In this document: positions 46,742 to 56,516 of the stretch, piece by piece
Numbering within the stretch: the first letter of the stretch is position 1
Layout of the letters: the number at the start of each line of letters is the position of its first letter
Assembly (NCBI RefSeq): GCF_004801905.1
Contig: NZ_SSSN01000003.1
Coordinates: 744,001-808,000 of the forward strand
Source: Orlajensenia flava
GTDB taxonomy: Bacteria; Actinomycetota; Actinomycetes; Actinomycetales; Microbacteriaceae
Direction of reading: 5' to 3'
Length of the DNA stretch: 64,000 nucleotides
The notes under the pieces: generated by a model
Databases searched by the model: none
Told to the model about the DNA's origin: nothing
The model's input: only the letters and a program-made list of their open reading frames with translations
Translations under genes and position numbers: made by a program

Positions 46742-47053
46742 TTATGCGGGCCGCGAAGCCCCTCCCGGTGCTCTCGGACGCACCCGTCCCGCCGCGTCGG
46801 GGTTGCTCTGCCGAGAAGGCACCGTCCCCTGATGCACCTCGACGGCCGAGCACCGTTCGGCTGGAGCGAGGACGGCGGCGGTCCGCCGCCGCGTGACGAG
46901 GACGACGGTGGCTCCGAGCGCGAGCGCGCCGGTCAGGATGACGGACGCGCCGACCCCGTCAGGGGAGGTGGACAGGCTCGCGCTCACGATCAGGAGAGCG
47001 GCCAGCATGCCGACGAGGCGGCTGAACCTCGACTCGCGGAGCACCGAACCCAT
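46742..47053 (-). CDS. DUF6412-like small membrane protein
   Basis: 103 aa. Two helices (about 13-28 and 34-52), then a tail with SRQSNPDAAGRVRPRAPG, a signature I associate with DUF6412 proteins next to YidC. TAGAGT (47060-47065) lies 6 nt before the ATG. Function unknown; a role with the insertase is suggested by position only. Confidence 0.68.
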   Translation of the reverse strand: MGSVLRESRFSRLVGMLAALLIVSASLSTSPDGVGASVILTGALALGATVVLVTRRRTAAVLAPAERCSAVEVHQGTVPSRQSNPDAAGRVRPRAPGGASRPA

Positions 47054-47187
47054 GCTGAGACTCTACGCCGCGCCTCTTGCCAAGAGTCGCGTGCTCGGGC
47101 ATCCTGTCAATAGGCCATCTCGTCGGCCGGTCGAGTCGTAGGCATTGCCACACCACCGGGCCGACGAGATCTTCTTGTGCTCGGAGC

Positions 47188-48330
47188 TCAGCGGAGCATC
47201 GCCGCCCGGTCCGCGGTCACCGTCGCCAGCAGGGCCGCCTCGTCGGTCGACGGCCCGAGATGACCCCGTCCGACCACGACGCGCTGGCGGGCGAACGCGA
47301 GCCGCGTCGCATCCGCTGTGAACCGCTTCATCAACACGCCAGCCTGCGCCGATCGACCGCGTGCCCAGCGGCGCGCGTCGCGACGTCCGGCCGGGCTGGA
47401 CAACCACGCCACCTCCCCCGGCAGGAACCACCCCGCGTCGGCGTATTCCTGCAGGCGGGTGCGGGTGACGCGCACCTCGTACCGCCGCAGCGCGACCACC
47501 AGGGCGACGGCGGTGAGGAAGATGGGCAGCTGCACGGCGAGGTAGTACCCGAAGAAGTCGTCGACGAGGAAGCCCGCGGCGTTCCAGAGCCCGTGGAGGA
47601 GCATGGCCGGCACCAAGCCGACGAGCCACGCCACCACGACGCCTCCCGTCCGGTAGCGCTGGGCGGCGAAACCGACCGCGAACCCCGTGCACGAGGTGAA
47701 CATGACGTGGGCGAACGGGGAGAAGATGCCCCGCAGGACGAACACGGAACCGAGCCCCGACGCGCCGGACTCGGCGAGCGTGCTGCCGAAGTAGACGATG
47801 TTCTCCGTGAAGGCGAACCCTCCCGCCACGACGGCCGCGTAGACGATGCCGTCGACCGGTGAATCGAAGTAGCGGCGTGCGGCGAGCGCCAGGATGAGCA
47901 CGCCGGCCCCCTTGGCGATCTCCTCGACGAAAGGCGCCTGGAGGACGGCACCCTGGAACTCCTGCAGCGACGGATCGCGACCGGCTCCAGCGGTGATCTC
48001 GACGCCGAGGTCGACGAGCAGGGCGAGCGCCACCGCGACTCCCGCCCCCCAGAGGAACGCGAACCACAGGGCGGCACGCGGCTCGGGCTCCCAGCGGTCG
48101 ATCCAGCGCACGGCGAGCAGGACGATGCCGAGGGGGAACAAGGCGAGGACCGCACTCACCGCGACGGCGGGCAGGCCGAGGGCGGTGAGCAGGTACAGCG
48201 CCACGAGCAGCAGGGCGAGCGCGCCGAAGACGATGCCGAGCACGGCGAGGACGATCGACGACGTGCGATGCGTGCGGGGCGGCGCTTCCCACGCGGGGGT
48301 CGGCGGCGTGGCGGCGGACGGGAGGCTCAC
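47188..48330 (-). CDS. PrsW-family intramembrane metalloprotease
   Basis: 380 aa with about eight membrane helices. Conserved catalytic/zinc motifs: FVEEIAKGAGVL, FAFTENIVYFG, HVMFTSCTGFAVGFA and LLHGLWNAAG. PrsW cleaves membrane anti-sigma factors in Bacillus; the target here is unknown, and the C-terminal soluble extension (RRDARRWARGRSAQAG and on) is extra. GTG start; TACGGT (48337-48342) lies 6 nt upstream. Confidence 0.92.
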   Translation of the reverse strand: MSLPSAATPPTPAWEAPPRTHRTSSIVLAVLGIVFGALALLLVALYLLTALGLPAVAVSAVLALFPLGIVLLAVRWIDRWEPEPRAALWFAFLWGAGVAVALALLVDLGVEITAGAGRDPSLQEFQGAVLQAPFVEEIAKGAGVLILALAARRYFDSPVDGIVYAAVVAGGFAFTENIVYFGSTLAESGASGLGSVFVLRGIFSPFAHVMFTSCTGFAVGFAAQRYRTGGVVVAWLVGLVPAMLLHGLWNAAGFLVDDFFGYYLAVQLPIFLTAVALVVALRRYEVRVTRTRLQEYADAGWFLPGEVAWLSSPAGRRDARRWARGRSAQAGVLMKRFTADATRLAFARQRVVVGRGHLGPSTDEAALLATVTADRAAMLR

Positions 48331-48358
48331 GCTCTCACCGTAGCGGCAGCCGCCGCCA

Positions 48359-49750
48359 TCACTCGGCGAACACCTTGCCGGGGTTGAGGATGCCGAGCGG
48401 GTCGAAGACCCGCTTGATCTCGCGTTGCAGGGCGTAGACGTCGTCACCCAGCTCGTCCGCCAGCCAGCGGCGCTTGAGCAGTCCGACGCCGTGCTCACCG
48501 GTGAGCGTCCCGCCGAAGCGCAGCGCCGCCCGGAACAGTTCGTCCGCCGCCGCCCAGACGGCCTGGGGCACGTCGCCGCCGTCGTAGACGAAGTTGGGGT
48601 GCAGGTTGCCGTCACCGGCGTGTGCGACAGTCGGGATCGGCACGCCGAACCGCGTCGAGATGGCGTCGATCTCGCGGAACATCTCGGCCATCCGCGAGCG
48701 CGGAACCGAGACGTCTTCGATGAGCACCTCGCCGTTCGCCGCCATCGCCGGATGGAACGCGCGGCGGATGGCCAGCATCCGCTCCCCTGCGTCGACGTCG
48801 GCTGCGAGCTGACCGGTGCCGCCTGCGGCGATGATGACCTCGAGCGCCGCCTTCGCCTCGACGGGGCCGGCGACGTCGTCGCACTGCACGAGGAGGAAGG
48901 CGCCGGCTGGCGCCGCATCCGTCACCGGTTCGAGGGGAGTTCCCCGTACCGCCTCGGTGCCGAGATGGACAAGGATGGCGGCGAGCGCCGACGCGTCGAT
49001 GAGCTCCATCACGGCGGGTCGGATGCGTGCCGCCGTGATGGCCGAGGCTGCCGCCGCGGCGGATTCGACGTCGGGGAACGCCGCCCCGATCGTCACCGGC
49101 TGTCCAGCGGGCAGTGGACGCAGGCGCACCGTGGCCTCGACGATGACACCGAGAGTGCCCTCCGACCCGGTGAGCAATGCCGTGAGGTCGTAGCCGGTCA
49201 CACCCTTGACGGTGCGATGGCCGGTACGGATGAGCCGGCCGTCGGCGAGCACCACCGCGAGGGCCAGCACCGCCTCGCGGGTGACCCCGTACTTGGCGCA
49301 CAGCAGACCGCCCGCGCCCGTGGCGATGTTGCCGCCGATCGAGGAGATGGCCTTCGACGCGGGGTCGGGAGCGAACCACAGGCCGAAGGCACGGGCGGCG
49401 ATGTCGAGCTGCTCGTTGATGACGCCCGGCTGGACGACCGCCAGCTCGTCGTCCGGCCGGATCTCGATGATCTCGTCCATCGCCGACAGGTCGAGCACGA
49501 TCGCCCCGGCGCTCGAGACCGCTCCGCCGGCCAGACCCGTTCCCGCTCCACGAGGAGTGACGGGAACGCGGTGGGCCGTGGCGAGGCGCATCACGGCCTG
49601 CACCTGCTGAACGGATGCCGCCCGCACCACCGCCAGCGGCGCGTCGTCGGCGATGAAGCCCGAACGGTCGGCGCGAGCTGCCTCCAGAAGGGCGGTATCG
49701 GTGAGGACGCCTGCGCCGAGCTCCGTCCGGAGTTCGTCGAGGATGCTCAT
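48359..49750 (-). CDS. FAD-linked oxidase (glycolate/D-lactate oxidase GlcD-like)
   Basis: 463 aa. FAD PCMH-type domain with TPRGAGTGLAGGAV, NIATGAGGLLCAKYGVTREA and TGYDLTALLTGSEGTLGV, then the C-terminal substrate domain ending GEHGVGLLKRRWL and GILNPGKVF. Oxidises a 2-hydroxyacid. The start MSILDEL overlaps the DDN-like gene's stop (ATGA). Operon with the deazaflavin and YihY genes. Confidence 0.92.
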   Translation of the reverse strand: MSILDELRTELGAGVLTDTALLEAARADRSGFIADDAPLAVVRAASVQQVQAVMRLATAHRVPVTPRGAGTGLAGGAVSSAGAIVLDLSAMDEIIEIRPDDELAVVQPGVINEQLDIAARAFGLWFAPDPASKAISSIGGNIATGAGGLLCAKYGVTREAVLALAVVLADGRLIRTGHRTVKGVTGYDLTALLTGSEGTLGVIVEATVRLRPLPAGQPVTIGAAFPDVESAAAAASAITAARIRPAVMELIDASALAAILVHLGTEAVRGTPLEPVTDAAPAGAFLLVQCDDVAGPVEAKAALEVIIAAGGTGQLAADVDAGERMLAIRRAFHPAMAANGEVLIEDVSVPRSRMAEMFREIDAISTRFGVPIPTVAHAGDGNLHPNFVYDGGDVPQAVWAAADELFRAALRFGGTLTGEHGVGLLKRRWLADELGDDVYALQREIKRVFDPLGILNPGKVFAE

Positions 49751-50241
49751 CGCTCCAGCGTACGCACGGGCTGCAGGCGGAAGAGTCGCACCACCCGTCC
49801 GGAGTCCCGCTCGTACCCGCGGTAGCCGGGCCACTGCGCCTCGATGCGGCCCCATGCCTCGTCACGTTCGTCGTCGGGGATGCGCGTTGCTCGCACGGCG
49901 AACCGCTTGTCGCGTACCGCGATCTCGGCGTCGGGATGCGCGCTCAGGTTGTAGGTCCACGACGGATGGTGCTCGCGCGCGAAGCTGGTCCCGGCGACGA
50001 TCGCGCGACCGTGCCCGTCTGGCGTGTACATCAGCACGGTGTCGCGCGGCTCCCCCGACTTCGCGCCCGTCGTGGTCAGCACGAGCGAGGGCACCAACAG
50101 GGAGCTCACCTGCACGCGCCCGTTCGTGAGCGCCCGCAGCACGGCTTCTACGGGCGGCAGGACGACGGGGCCGAGGCGCCGGAATGTGCGTGTGCGCGAG
50201 ATGGGCGCCGCTCCGTGGCGCACGACATCGACGACGCGCAT
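49747..50241 (-). CDS. Deazaflavin-dependent nitroreductase (DDN-like)
   Basis: 164 aa. LTTTGAKSGEPRDTVLMYTPDGHGRAIV and FAREHHPSWTYNLSAHPDAEI match the F420-binding DDN/Pfam DUF385 family. Reduces quinones or enones with F420H2. Start ATG overlaps the YihY stop by 1 nt (TGATG) and its own stop overlaps the FAD oxidase start. Confidence 0.9.
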   Translation of the reverse strand: MRVVDVVRHGAAPISRTRTFRRLGPVVLPPVEAVLRALTNGRVQVSSLLVPSLVLTTTGAKSGEPRDTVLMYTPDGHGRAIVAGTSFAREHHPSWTYNLSAHPDAEIAVRDKRFAVRATRIPDDERDEAWGRIEAQWPGYRGYERDSGRVVRLFRLQPVRTLER

Positions 50242-51308
50242 CACTTCTCCGCCGCGAACGCCGACTCGCGCACCTTGGCCGCCTCTTCGCGCGCTCGGGT
50301 GAGTTCGGCTCCGGCATCCGCTGCCCGGCGTTCGGCCTTCTTGACGGCCCGCTCGGCGATGGAGACGGCGCCATACCGGGCGCGCACGCGGTCGTGCTTC
50401 TCGTCGACTCCGGTGATGATGTACGCGCTCGCGATGAGGATCACCTGAGCCGAGAAGTTGAACCAGATGAGCAGGGCGACCAGCGAACCGAACGAGGCCA
50501 ACAGCGGATTGCTCTTCGCCCCGCCGATGAACAGGCTCGAGAGCAGCTGCAGCACGGCCAGGCCGACGCCGCCGATGAGCGCGCCGCTCCAGAGGGAACG
50601 GGCGTCGGGCCGCAGGCCGGAGAGGGTCCGGAACATCAGCGCGACGATGAGGGTGTTGATGACCACGATCACGATGACGCCGATAACCTGGCTGCCCCCG
50701 TCGTACAGCCAGGATTTCTTGTCCACTCCGAGCCAGTCGAACACAGCGCCCAGCGCCGAGGTCGACAGGAACGTGATGGCCGCCGACGCCAGCAGGGAGA
50801 GGCCGAACGCGAGCGCGAGCAGGAAGTCGCGGAGGATGAGCCAGAGGAAGAAGGTCTTCGGATCCGGGAGGTCCGCGAGGGTGCGGAGGGCGGTTCGCAG
50901 CGACGTGATGGCGCCGATGGAGGTGCCGAGAAGCCCGATGAGAGCGAAGATCCCGGCGATCGAGAGGGTGAGCGGCTGCACGAGGTCGTCGGGGTCGATG
51001 ATGCCGCCCTTGCCCACGAGCCCCGGGATGGCGGTGCCGAGAGCGCTCACGAGGGCGTTCATCGCGTCGGGGTTGCCGGCCAGCCAGAGGCCCGCGATGG
51101 CGAATCCGAGGAAGACGCCGGCGAACACGCTGAAGAGGGTGCGGTAGGTCACGCTGTCGGCCAGCATGGGGCCGTGGTGCTCCTGGTAGAGCAGGAACGA
51201 GCGCACCGGCTTGGTGCTGAGCAACCACGAGACGATGCGCTGCACGCGCGCCATCAGACCGCCGCCCTTCTTAGCGGCTGGGGCATCCGTCGGGTTCTGC
51301 TCGGTCAT
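50241..51308 (-). CDS. YihY/BrkB-family membrane protein
   Basis: 355 aa with six membrane helices, MLADSVTYRTLFSVFAGVFLGF and FNFSAQVILIASAYI as typical YihY features. A charged, coiled C-terminal tail of ~60 residues (KHDRVRARYGAVSIAERAVKK, then Ala/Glu-rich) is cytosolic. Function unknown. TACCCT (51315-51320) lies 6 nt before the ATG, indicating leaderless expression; first gene of a three-gene operon. Confidence 0.9.
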   Translation of the reverse strand: MTEQNPTDAPAAKKGGGLMARVQRIVSWLLSTKPVRSFLLYQEHHGPMLADSVTYRTLFSVFAGVFLGFAIAGLWLAGNPDAMNALVSALGTAIPGLVGKGGIIDPDDLVQPLTLSIAGIFALIGLLGTSIGAITSLRTALRTLADLPDPKTFFLWLILRDFLLALAFGLSLLASAAITFLSTSALGAVFDWLGVDKKSWLYDGGSQVIGVIVIVVINTLIVALMFRTLSGLRPDARSLWSGALIGGVGLAVLQLLSSLFIGGAKSNPLLASFGSLVALLIWFNFSAQVILIASAYIITGVDEKHDRVRARYGAVSIAERAVKKAERRAADAGAELTRAREEAAKVRESAFAAEK

Positions 51309-51453
51309 GGCTTCAGGGTAGCGAGCACCGCCGCCGCCACTCGGACCCTTGACACGGTGTCGGATGCGGCGCGCGGCGCCGGCTCGCGTTTCCGCCTGCA
51401 GTCATGTCCGATTCCCGCTGGTCGATGTCGGTGGTCGATGCGAGAGTGGAGAC

Positions 51454-52950
51454 ATGACCACCGCACCGGCCACCGACTCCCAGTTCGAGGAGCGCTACCG
51501 CGCGATGAGCTCACGCGACGCCCGCTTCGACGGGCAGTTCATCACCGGCGTGCACTCCACGGGCATCTACTGCCGTCCGAGCTGTCCGGCCACGACACCG
51601 AAGCGCGCGAACGTGTCCTTCTACCTCACCGCGGCTGCTGCGCACGAGGCTGGGCTCCGGGCCTGCAAGCGTTGCCTGCCCGATGCCGTGCCCGGCTCGC
51701 CTCAGTGGAACATCCGTGACGACCTCAGCGCCCATGCCATGCGACTGATCGCCGATGGAGTGGTAGAGCGCGCCGGCGTCCCCGGCCTGGCGGCCCGGCT
51801 CGGCTACACCCCGCGACACCTCACCCGGGTGCTCCAGGGTGAGCTCGGGGCCGGCCCGCTCGCGCTCGCCCGGGCGCATCGCGCGCAGACCGCCCGCATG
51901 CTGCTGATCGGTACGAGCATGCCGATGGTCGATGTCGCGTTCGCTGCCGGATTCGGCAGCGTCCGGCAGTTCAACGACACCATCGCCTCCGTCTACGAGC
52001 TCACGCCGACCGAGGTGCGCGCGCGGGCGTCTGCGCGGTCGGGCGCATCCTCCGTCGGCCCGGCCCCCGTGAGCGAGGGAACCAGCATCAGCCTGCGCCT
52101 GCCGGCGCGGGCGCCGTTCGACGGAGCGGGAGTGCTCGCGTTCCTCGGCACGCGCGCCCTGCCGGGAGTCGAGAGCTGGGATGGCGTCACCTACACGCGC
52201 GCCGTGCGACTCCCGTCCGGGTCGGCGGTCATCGCCCTGCGGGTCGATGATGCGTCGCCGACTCCCGCCATCGCCTGCGACGCCTCCCTGACGTCGCTGG
52301 CCGACCTCATGCCATTGGTCAGCCGGGTACGCCGTCTGGTCGATCTCGACGCGGACGCCGAAGTGATCGATGCCGTCCTGCGCGCAGACGACGCGTTGGC
52401 CGATTCGGTGACGCGCGTGCCGGGCATCCGCGTGCCGGGAAGCGTGGACCCGCAGGAGACCGTCTTCCGAACGCTCGTGGGACAGCAGGTGAGCGTCGCA
52501 TCGGCCCGAACCGCGCTGTCACGCCTCACTGCCGCCATCGGCGAGCCGGCCGTCGACGCGCACACCGGTTGGACGCTCTTCCCGACTCCCGCGCAGATCG
52601 CCGACCGCGGCGCCGAGGTGCTGCGCGGTCCGGCGAGCCGCATCGCCACCATCCTCGATGTGGCCGAGCGGCTGGATGCCGGGTCGCTGCGCGTCGACGT
52701 GGGCATGAGCACCGAGGAGTTGACGGCCGAACTCACCGCCGTGCCCGGCATCGGGCCGTGGACTGCCGGATATCTCGCCATGCGCGTACTCGGCAGCCCC
52801 GACGTGCTGCTCACGAGCGATGTCGCCATCCGTTCCGGCGCCGCCCGGCTCGGCCTGCCGGGTGAAGCGCGCGCTCTCCGCGCTCGCGGGGCGGTATGGG
52901 CTCCGTGGCGCAGCTATGCGGGCATGCACCTGTGGCGGGCGACGGCCTGA
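51454..52950 (+). CDS. Ada-AlkA fusion: DNA-methylphosphotriester sensor/3-methyladenine glycosylase
   Basis: 498 aa. Zinc/methyl-acceptor domain with Cys40, Cys44 (GIYCRPSCP), Cys71 and Cys74 (ACKRCLPD); an AraC-type HTH (about 85-185, FGSVRQFNDTIASVYELTP); AlkA N-domain (LPARAPFDGAGVLAFLGTRA); HhH-GPD glycosylase with VPGIGPWTAGYLAMR and catalytic Asp in LTSDVAI. Combines adaptive-response regulation and base excision. Usually an O6-methylguanine methyltransferase gene follows, but here a PrmC-related gene follows instead. Start has SD GTGGAGAC. Confidence 0.93.
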   Translation: MTTAPATDSQFEERYRAMSSRDARFDGQFITGVHSTGIYCRPSCPATTPKRANVSFYLTAAAAHEAGLRACKRCLPDAVPGSPQWNIRDDLSAHAMRLIADGVVERAGVPGLAARLGYTPRHLTRVLQGELGAGPLALARAHRAQTARMLLIGTSMPMVDVAFAAGFGSVRQFNDTIASVYELTPTEVRARASARSGASSVGPAPVSEGTSISLRLPARAPFDGAGVLAFLGTRALPGVESWDGVTYTRAVRLPSGSAVIALRVDDASPTPAIACDASLTSLADLMPLVSRVRRLVDLDADAEVIDAVLRADDALADSVTRVPGIRVPGSVDPQETVFRTLVGQQVSVASARTALSRLTAAIGEPAVDAHTGWTLFPTPAQIADRGAEVLRGPASRIATILDVAERLDAGSLRVDVGMSTEELTAELTAVPGIGPWTAGYLAMRVLGSPDVLLTSDVAIRSGAARLGLPGEARALRARGAVWAPWRSYAGMHLWRATA

Positions 52951-53011
52951 ACACGACGGCCCGACCGGCGGCATGCCCTGACCTCAATCACCGACCGGTA
53001 GCATGCCAGCG

Positions 53012-53776
53012 ATGCCCACTCCTGCCGAAGTCGCCGCGCGCCTCCGCGCCGCCGGATGCGTCTTCGCCGAGGACGAGGCCGCCATCATCATGGAAGCTGC
53101 CGCGACGGATGCCGAACTCGCGTCGCTCATCGACCGTCGAGTGGCGGGCGAGCCGGTCGAGGTGATCGTGGGCTGGGCGGAGTTCGCCGGGCTCCGCGTC
53201 GCTGTGGAGTCCGGCGTGTTCGTTCCGCGGCGGCGAACGGAGCTGCTGGCCCGCGAGGCGATCGCCGCGGCCCGTCCCGGTTGCGTCGTCGTCGATCTGT
53301 GCTGTGGGTCGGGCGCGATCGGAGCGGCGTTGGCCGCATCCGTTCCCTCCGCCGAGGTCTTCGCGGCGGACGTCGACCCGGCGGCGGTCCGGGTGGCCCG
53401 GCGCAACCTTCCGGCCGAGCGGGTGTTCGAGGGAGACCTGTTCGCCGCCCTGCCGAGTGAGCTCCGGGGCCGCGTCGCCGTGTTGGCGGTCAACGCCCCG
53501 TACGTGCCGACCGACGAGATCCGGCTGATGCCGCCCGAGGCGCGCGAGAGCGAGCCGCTCATCACCCTCGACGGAGGCGGAGACGGGCTCGACGTCCACC
53601 GGCGCATCGCGGCCCACGCGGTCGAATGGCTCGCGCCCGGCGGCACGCTCGTGATCGAGGTGGCGGAACGTCAGGTCGAGGCGGCGCTCGAGCTTTTCGC
53701 GGTCAACGGACTGCGGGCTCGCACCGTCACGGATGACGAGCTCGACGCCACCGTGGTGGTGGGCATCGCTCCGTGA
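53012..53776 (+). CDS. PrmC-related protein methyltransferase (TIGR03704 type)
   Basis: 254 aa. SAM-binding VVDLCCGSGAIGAALAASV and the motif AVNAPYVPTDEI, where PrmC/HemK has NPPY; the NAPYVPT variant defines the TIGR03704 group of putative protein N5-glutamine methyltransferases. TAGCAT (52999-53004) lies exactly 7 nt before ATG 53012, and an earlier in-frame ATG at 53003 overlaps that box, so 53012 is the better start. Confidence 0.87.
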   Translation: MPTPAEVAARLRAAGCVFAEDEAAIIMEAAATDAELASLIDRRVAGEPVEVIVGWAEFAGLRVAVESGVFVPRRRTELLAREAIAAARPGCVVVDLCCGSGAIGAALAASVPSAEVFAADVDPAAVRVARRNLPAERVFEGDLFAALPSELRGRVAVLAVNAPYVPTDEIRLMPPEARESEPLITLDGGGDGLDVHRRIAAHAVEWLAPGGTLVIEVAERQVEAALELFAVNGLRARTVTDDELDATVVVGIAP

Positions 53777-53862
53777 TGCGTTGCGGCATCCTCCAACGAT
53801 GTCCTGCACGGGTGCGCCTCATCCACAACCGTCGCACAGCCCTCGGCCGATAGCCTGAAGAC

Positions 53863-54738
53863 GTGAAGTTCGCGCATCTCCGGGTCGAGGGTGAATCGCT
53901 GGTGCGATTCTCCGTCGTGATCGACGACGGAGCGCTCTTCCTCGCCGACGTCATGCCCGACGCGCCCGCCGATCTGCAGGAGCTCATCGAACGCGGCGAT
54001 CCCGGCCTGGCCGAGGTGCGTGCCTATGTCGCTCAGGCGCAGGCATCCGGTCTCGATCTGGTGCCGGTCTCGACGCTGCGGCATGCGTCAGCAGTCCTCC
54101 GGCCTCCGCACGTGCTCGCCATCGGCGCCAACTACGCGGCGCACTCCTCGGAGCTGAAGCTGCGATCCGAGACCGCGATGACCGTGTTCTCCCTGTGGCC
54201 GAACTCGCTCACCGGCCACGATGCGACCACGAGCTGGCCCGGCGAGATGAGCAGCGAGGTCGACTACGAGGCGGAGCTCGGCGTCATCATCGGCAAGCCC
54301 GCTCGGGATGTCTCGGTGCGCGATGCCCTCGACCACGTCTGGGGCTACACGGTCGTCAACGACATCACCGCTCGCAACCTGCAGTTCAGCGAGGCGCAGT
54401 GGTCGCGGTGCAAGTCGTTCGACGGTTTCACCCCCAACGGGCCGGTCGTCGTCACGGCCGACGAGGTTCCGGATCCCCAGGACGTCTGGCTCACCACCAA
54501 CCTCGACGGCCGCATCCTGCAGGATGCGTCGAGTTCGGAGATGGTGCGCTCCGTCGCCGAGATCATCTCCTACCTCTCCCGGTCGGCCACCATCCCGGCG
54601 GGCACGCTCATCTCGACCGGCAGCCCCGGCGGTGCGGGGTACTCTCGCAAGCCACCGGTCTTCCTGCGCGATGGCGCAACCGTCACCATCTCGATCGGCG
54701 GCATCGGCAGCCTGACGACGCACTGCCGCGTCGTCTGA
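53863..54738 (+). CDS. Fumarylacetoacetate hydrolase-family protein
   Basis: 291 aa. FAH C-terminal domain with the metal-site run SSEVDYEAELGVIIGKP, VVNDITARNLQ, SFDGFTPNGPVVV and STGSPGGAGYSRKP. Family members hydrolyse or isomerise 2-oxo-dioates. Probably leaderless: TAGCCT (53851-53856) lies 6 nt before the GTG start. Confidence 0.92.
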   Translation: MKFAHLRVEGESLVRFSVVIDDGALFLADVMPDAPADLQELIERGDPGLAEVRAYVAQAQASGLDLVPVSTLRHASAVLRPPHVLAIGANYAAHSSELKLRSETAMTVFSLWPNSLTGHDATTSWPGEMSSEVDYEAELGVIIGKPARDVSVRDALDHVWGYTVVNDITARNLQFSEAQWSRCKSFDGFTPNGPVVVTADEVPDPQDVWLTTNLDGRILQDASSSEMVRSVAEIISYLSRSATIPAGTLISTGSPGGAGYSRKPPVFLRDGATVTISIGGIGSLTTHCRVV

Positions 54739-54755
54739 CGCGAACCCGCGCCCCC

Positions 54756-54800
54756 GCTGGTTCAGTAGCGCGCGACGAAGGAGCCCGCGTACCGAAACCC
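54756..54800 (+). repeat. Dispersed intergenic repeat, copy 2 of 2
   Basis: GCTGGTTCAGTAGCGCGCGA ... CGTACCGAAACCC; same orientation and relation to a plus-strand gene end as the copy at 18701-18747. Confidence 0.7.
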
Positions 54801-54839
54801 GCCACTCACAGGTGCGACGGCCAGACCTCGCGTCGTCGT

Positions 54840-54904
54840 CAGGCAATAACTCGCTGATCAGGCGCGATTCGTGGATTCGCGCCTGACTAGCGTGCGATCG
54901 CCTG
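54840..54904 (-). repeat. 65-bp palindromic intergenic repeat, copy 2 of 2
   Basis: Reverse-complement copy of 24203-24267, with inner arms TCAGGCGCGA/TCGCGCCTGA. It stands between two convergent genes (FAH family and aspartate ammonia-lyase) and may also terminate both. Confidence 0.75.
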
Positions 54905-54923
54905 AATCGGATCGCGCCGCCCG

Positions 54924-56432
54924 CTACTCCGAGGGCTCGCCCTTCTTCTCCTGGGCCTGGGTCGCCGTGGTGACCACCTCGAGCCCCGAGAGGCGGCTCG
55001 GGGAGAGGTGCTCCGTGACCTCCTCGAGGCTCATCAGCCCCGACTCGACGACGAGGTCGGCGACCGGGCGCCCCGTCAGCAGCGCGCTCTTGGCGAGCGT
55101 CGCCGCCGCGGTGTAGCCGATGTACGGGATGAGTGCGGTGATGACTCCGACGCTCGACGCCACCATCTCGGCCAGGCGATCGACGTTGGCCGTGATGCCA
55201 TCCACGCAGTTGACGCGCAGCGTCCAGCACGCCTGCGTCATCCAGGCCAGGCTCTGCAGCAGCGAGTGGGCGATCACCGGCTCGAAGGCGTTCAGTTGCA
55301 GCTGACCCGCCTCGGCCGCCATGGTGACCGTGACATCCGCGCCCGCGATCGAGAACGCCACCTGGCTGACAGCCTCGGGGATGACAGGGTTCACCTTGCC
55401 GGGCATGATGCTCGAGCCTGCCTGAACAGGCGGCAGGTTGATCTCGCCGAATCCGGCTTGCGGACCGGACGAGAGCAGACGCAGGTCGTTGCAGATCTTC
55501 GACAGCTTGATGGCGCTGCGCTTGAGCGAGCCGCTGAATGACATGAATGCACCGGCGTCACTCGTGGACTCGATGAGGTCGGGCGCGCCCTCGAGGCTGA
55601 GGCCGGTGATCTCGTTGAGGTGACGGATGGCCGCTGCCGCGTAGTTGGGATCGGCCGTGATACCCGTTCCGATGGCGGTCGCGCCGATGTTCACCTCGGA
55701 GAGCAGCCAGATGGTCTCCTGCAGGCGGTCGTAGTCCTCGCCGAGCGTGGTGGCGTAGCCGTGGAACTCCTGGCCGAGCGTCATCGGCACGGCGTCCTGC
55801 AACTGGGTCCGCCCCACCTTGAGGACCGTCGCGAACTCCTCGCCCTTGCGCGCGAACGACTCTCTCAGGAGTTGCAGCTCGGCGAGCAGATGCCGCAACG
55901 AGAACGACAGCGCGATCTTCAGTGCGGTCGGGTAGGTGTCGTTGGTGGACTGGCTGCGATTGACGTCGTCGATGGGGTGCACGATGTCGTAACGCCCCTT
56001 GTCGTAGCCGGCGAGCTCGAGGGCGAGGTTGGCGATGACCTCGTTGGCGTTCATGTTGGTGGACGTCCCGGCCCCGCCCTGGATGACGCCGACCACGAAC
56101 TGCTCGTGTCGGGCTCCGTTGCGGATGCGCTCGCAGGCCGTGTCGATCCACGCGGCCTTCTCGGGCGAGAGGGCTCCGACCTCGCGGTTGGCCCTGGCCG
56201 CGGCCTGCTTGACGCTGGCGAGGGCGACGATGAGGTCGGGATAGACCGAGATGGGACGCTTGGCGATCGGGAAGTTGTCGAGTGCGCGCCGCGTGTGCAC
56301 TCCCCAGTAGGCGTCTTCGGGAACCTCCACCGACCCGAGCGAATCCGTCTCCACCCGGAATCCCGGCGATGCCGTCGGGAGGATCGGATGGCTCGGGCGG
56401 CCCGAGGCTGAGGTGGACGTGGACATGCTCAC
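54924..56432 (-). CDS. aspA: Aspartate ammonia-lyase
   Basis: 502 aa. Deaminates aspartate to fumarate. The fumarase/aspartase signature GSSIMPGKVNPVIPE is present, with GGAGTSTNMNANEVIANLALE, DDVNRSQSTNDTYPTALKIAL and QLQDAVPMTLGQEF. GTG start chosen because GGGAG is 6 nt upstream; an ATG two codons later is possible. A ~25-residue N-terminal extension (Ser/Thr rich) precedes the catalytic core. Confidence 0.94.
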   Translation of the reverse strand: MSMSTSTSASGRPSHPILPTASPGFRVETDSLGSVEVPEDAYWGVHTRRALDNFPIAKRPISVYPDLIVALASVKQAAARANREVGALSPEKAAWIDTACERIRNGARHEQFVVGVIQGGAGTSTNMNANEVIANLALELAGYDKGRYDIVHPIDDVNRSQSTNDTYPTALKIALSFSLRHLLAELQLLRESFARKGEEFATVLKVGRTQLQDAVPMTLGQEFHGYATTLGEDYDRLQETIWLLSEVNIGATAIGTGITADPNYAAAAIRHLNEITGLSLEGAPDLIESTSDAGAFMSFSGSLKRSAIKLSKICNDLRLLSSGPQAGFGEINLPPVQAGSSIMPGKVNPVIPEAVSQVAFSIAGADVTVTMAAEAGQLQLNAFEPVIAHSLLQSLAWMTQACWTLRVNCVDGITANVDRLAEMVASSVGVITALIPYIGYTAAATLAKSALLTGRPVADLVVESGLMSLEEVTEHLSPSRLSGLEVVTTATQAQEKKGEPSE

Positions 56433-56516
56433 AAGGATCTCCCGTGGGTGGTTCGATGCGGCCTCGTTGCCGCACGTCGAGCCTAACCCGGGCGCGCCAC
56501 CCCGGTGTCCGCAGGG

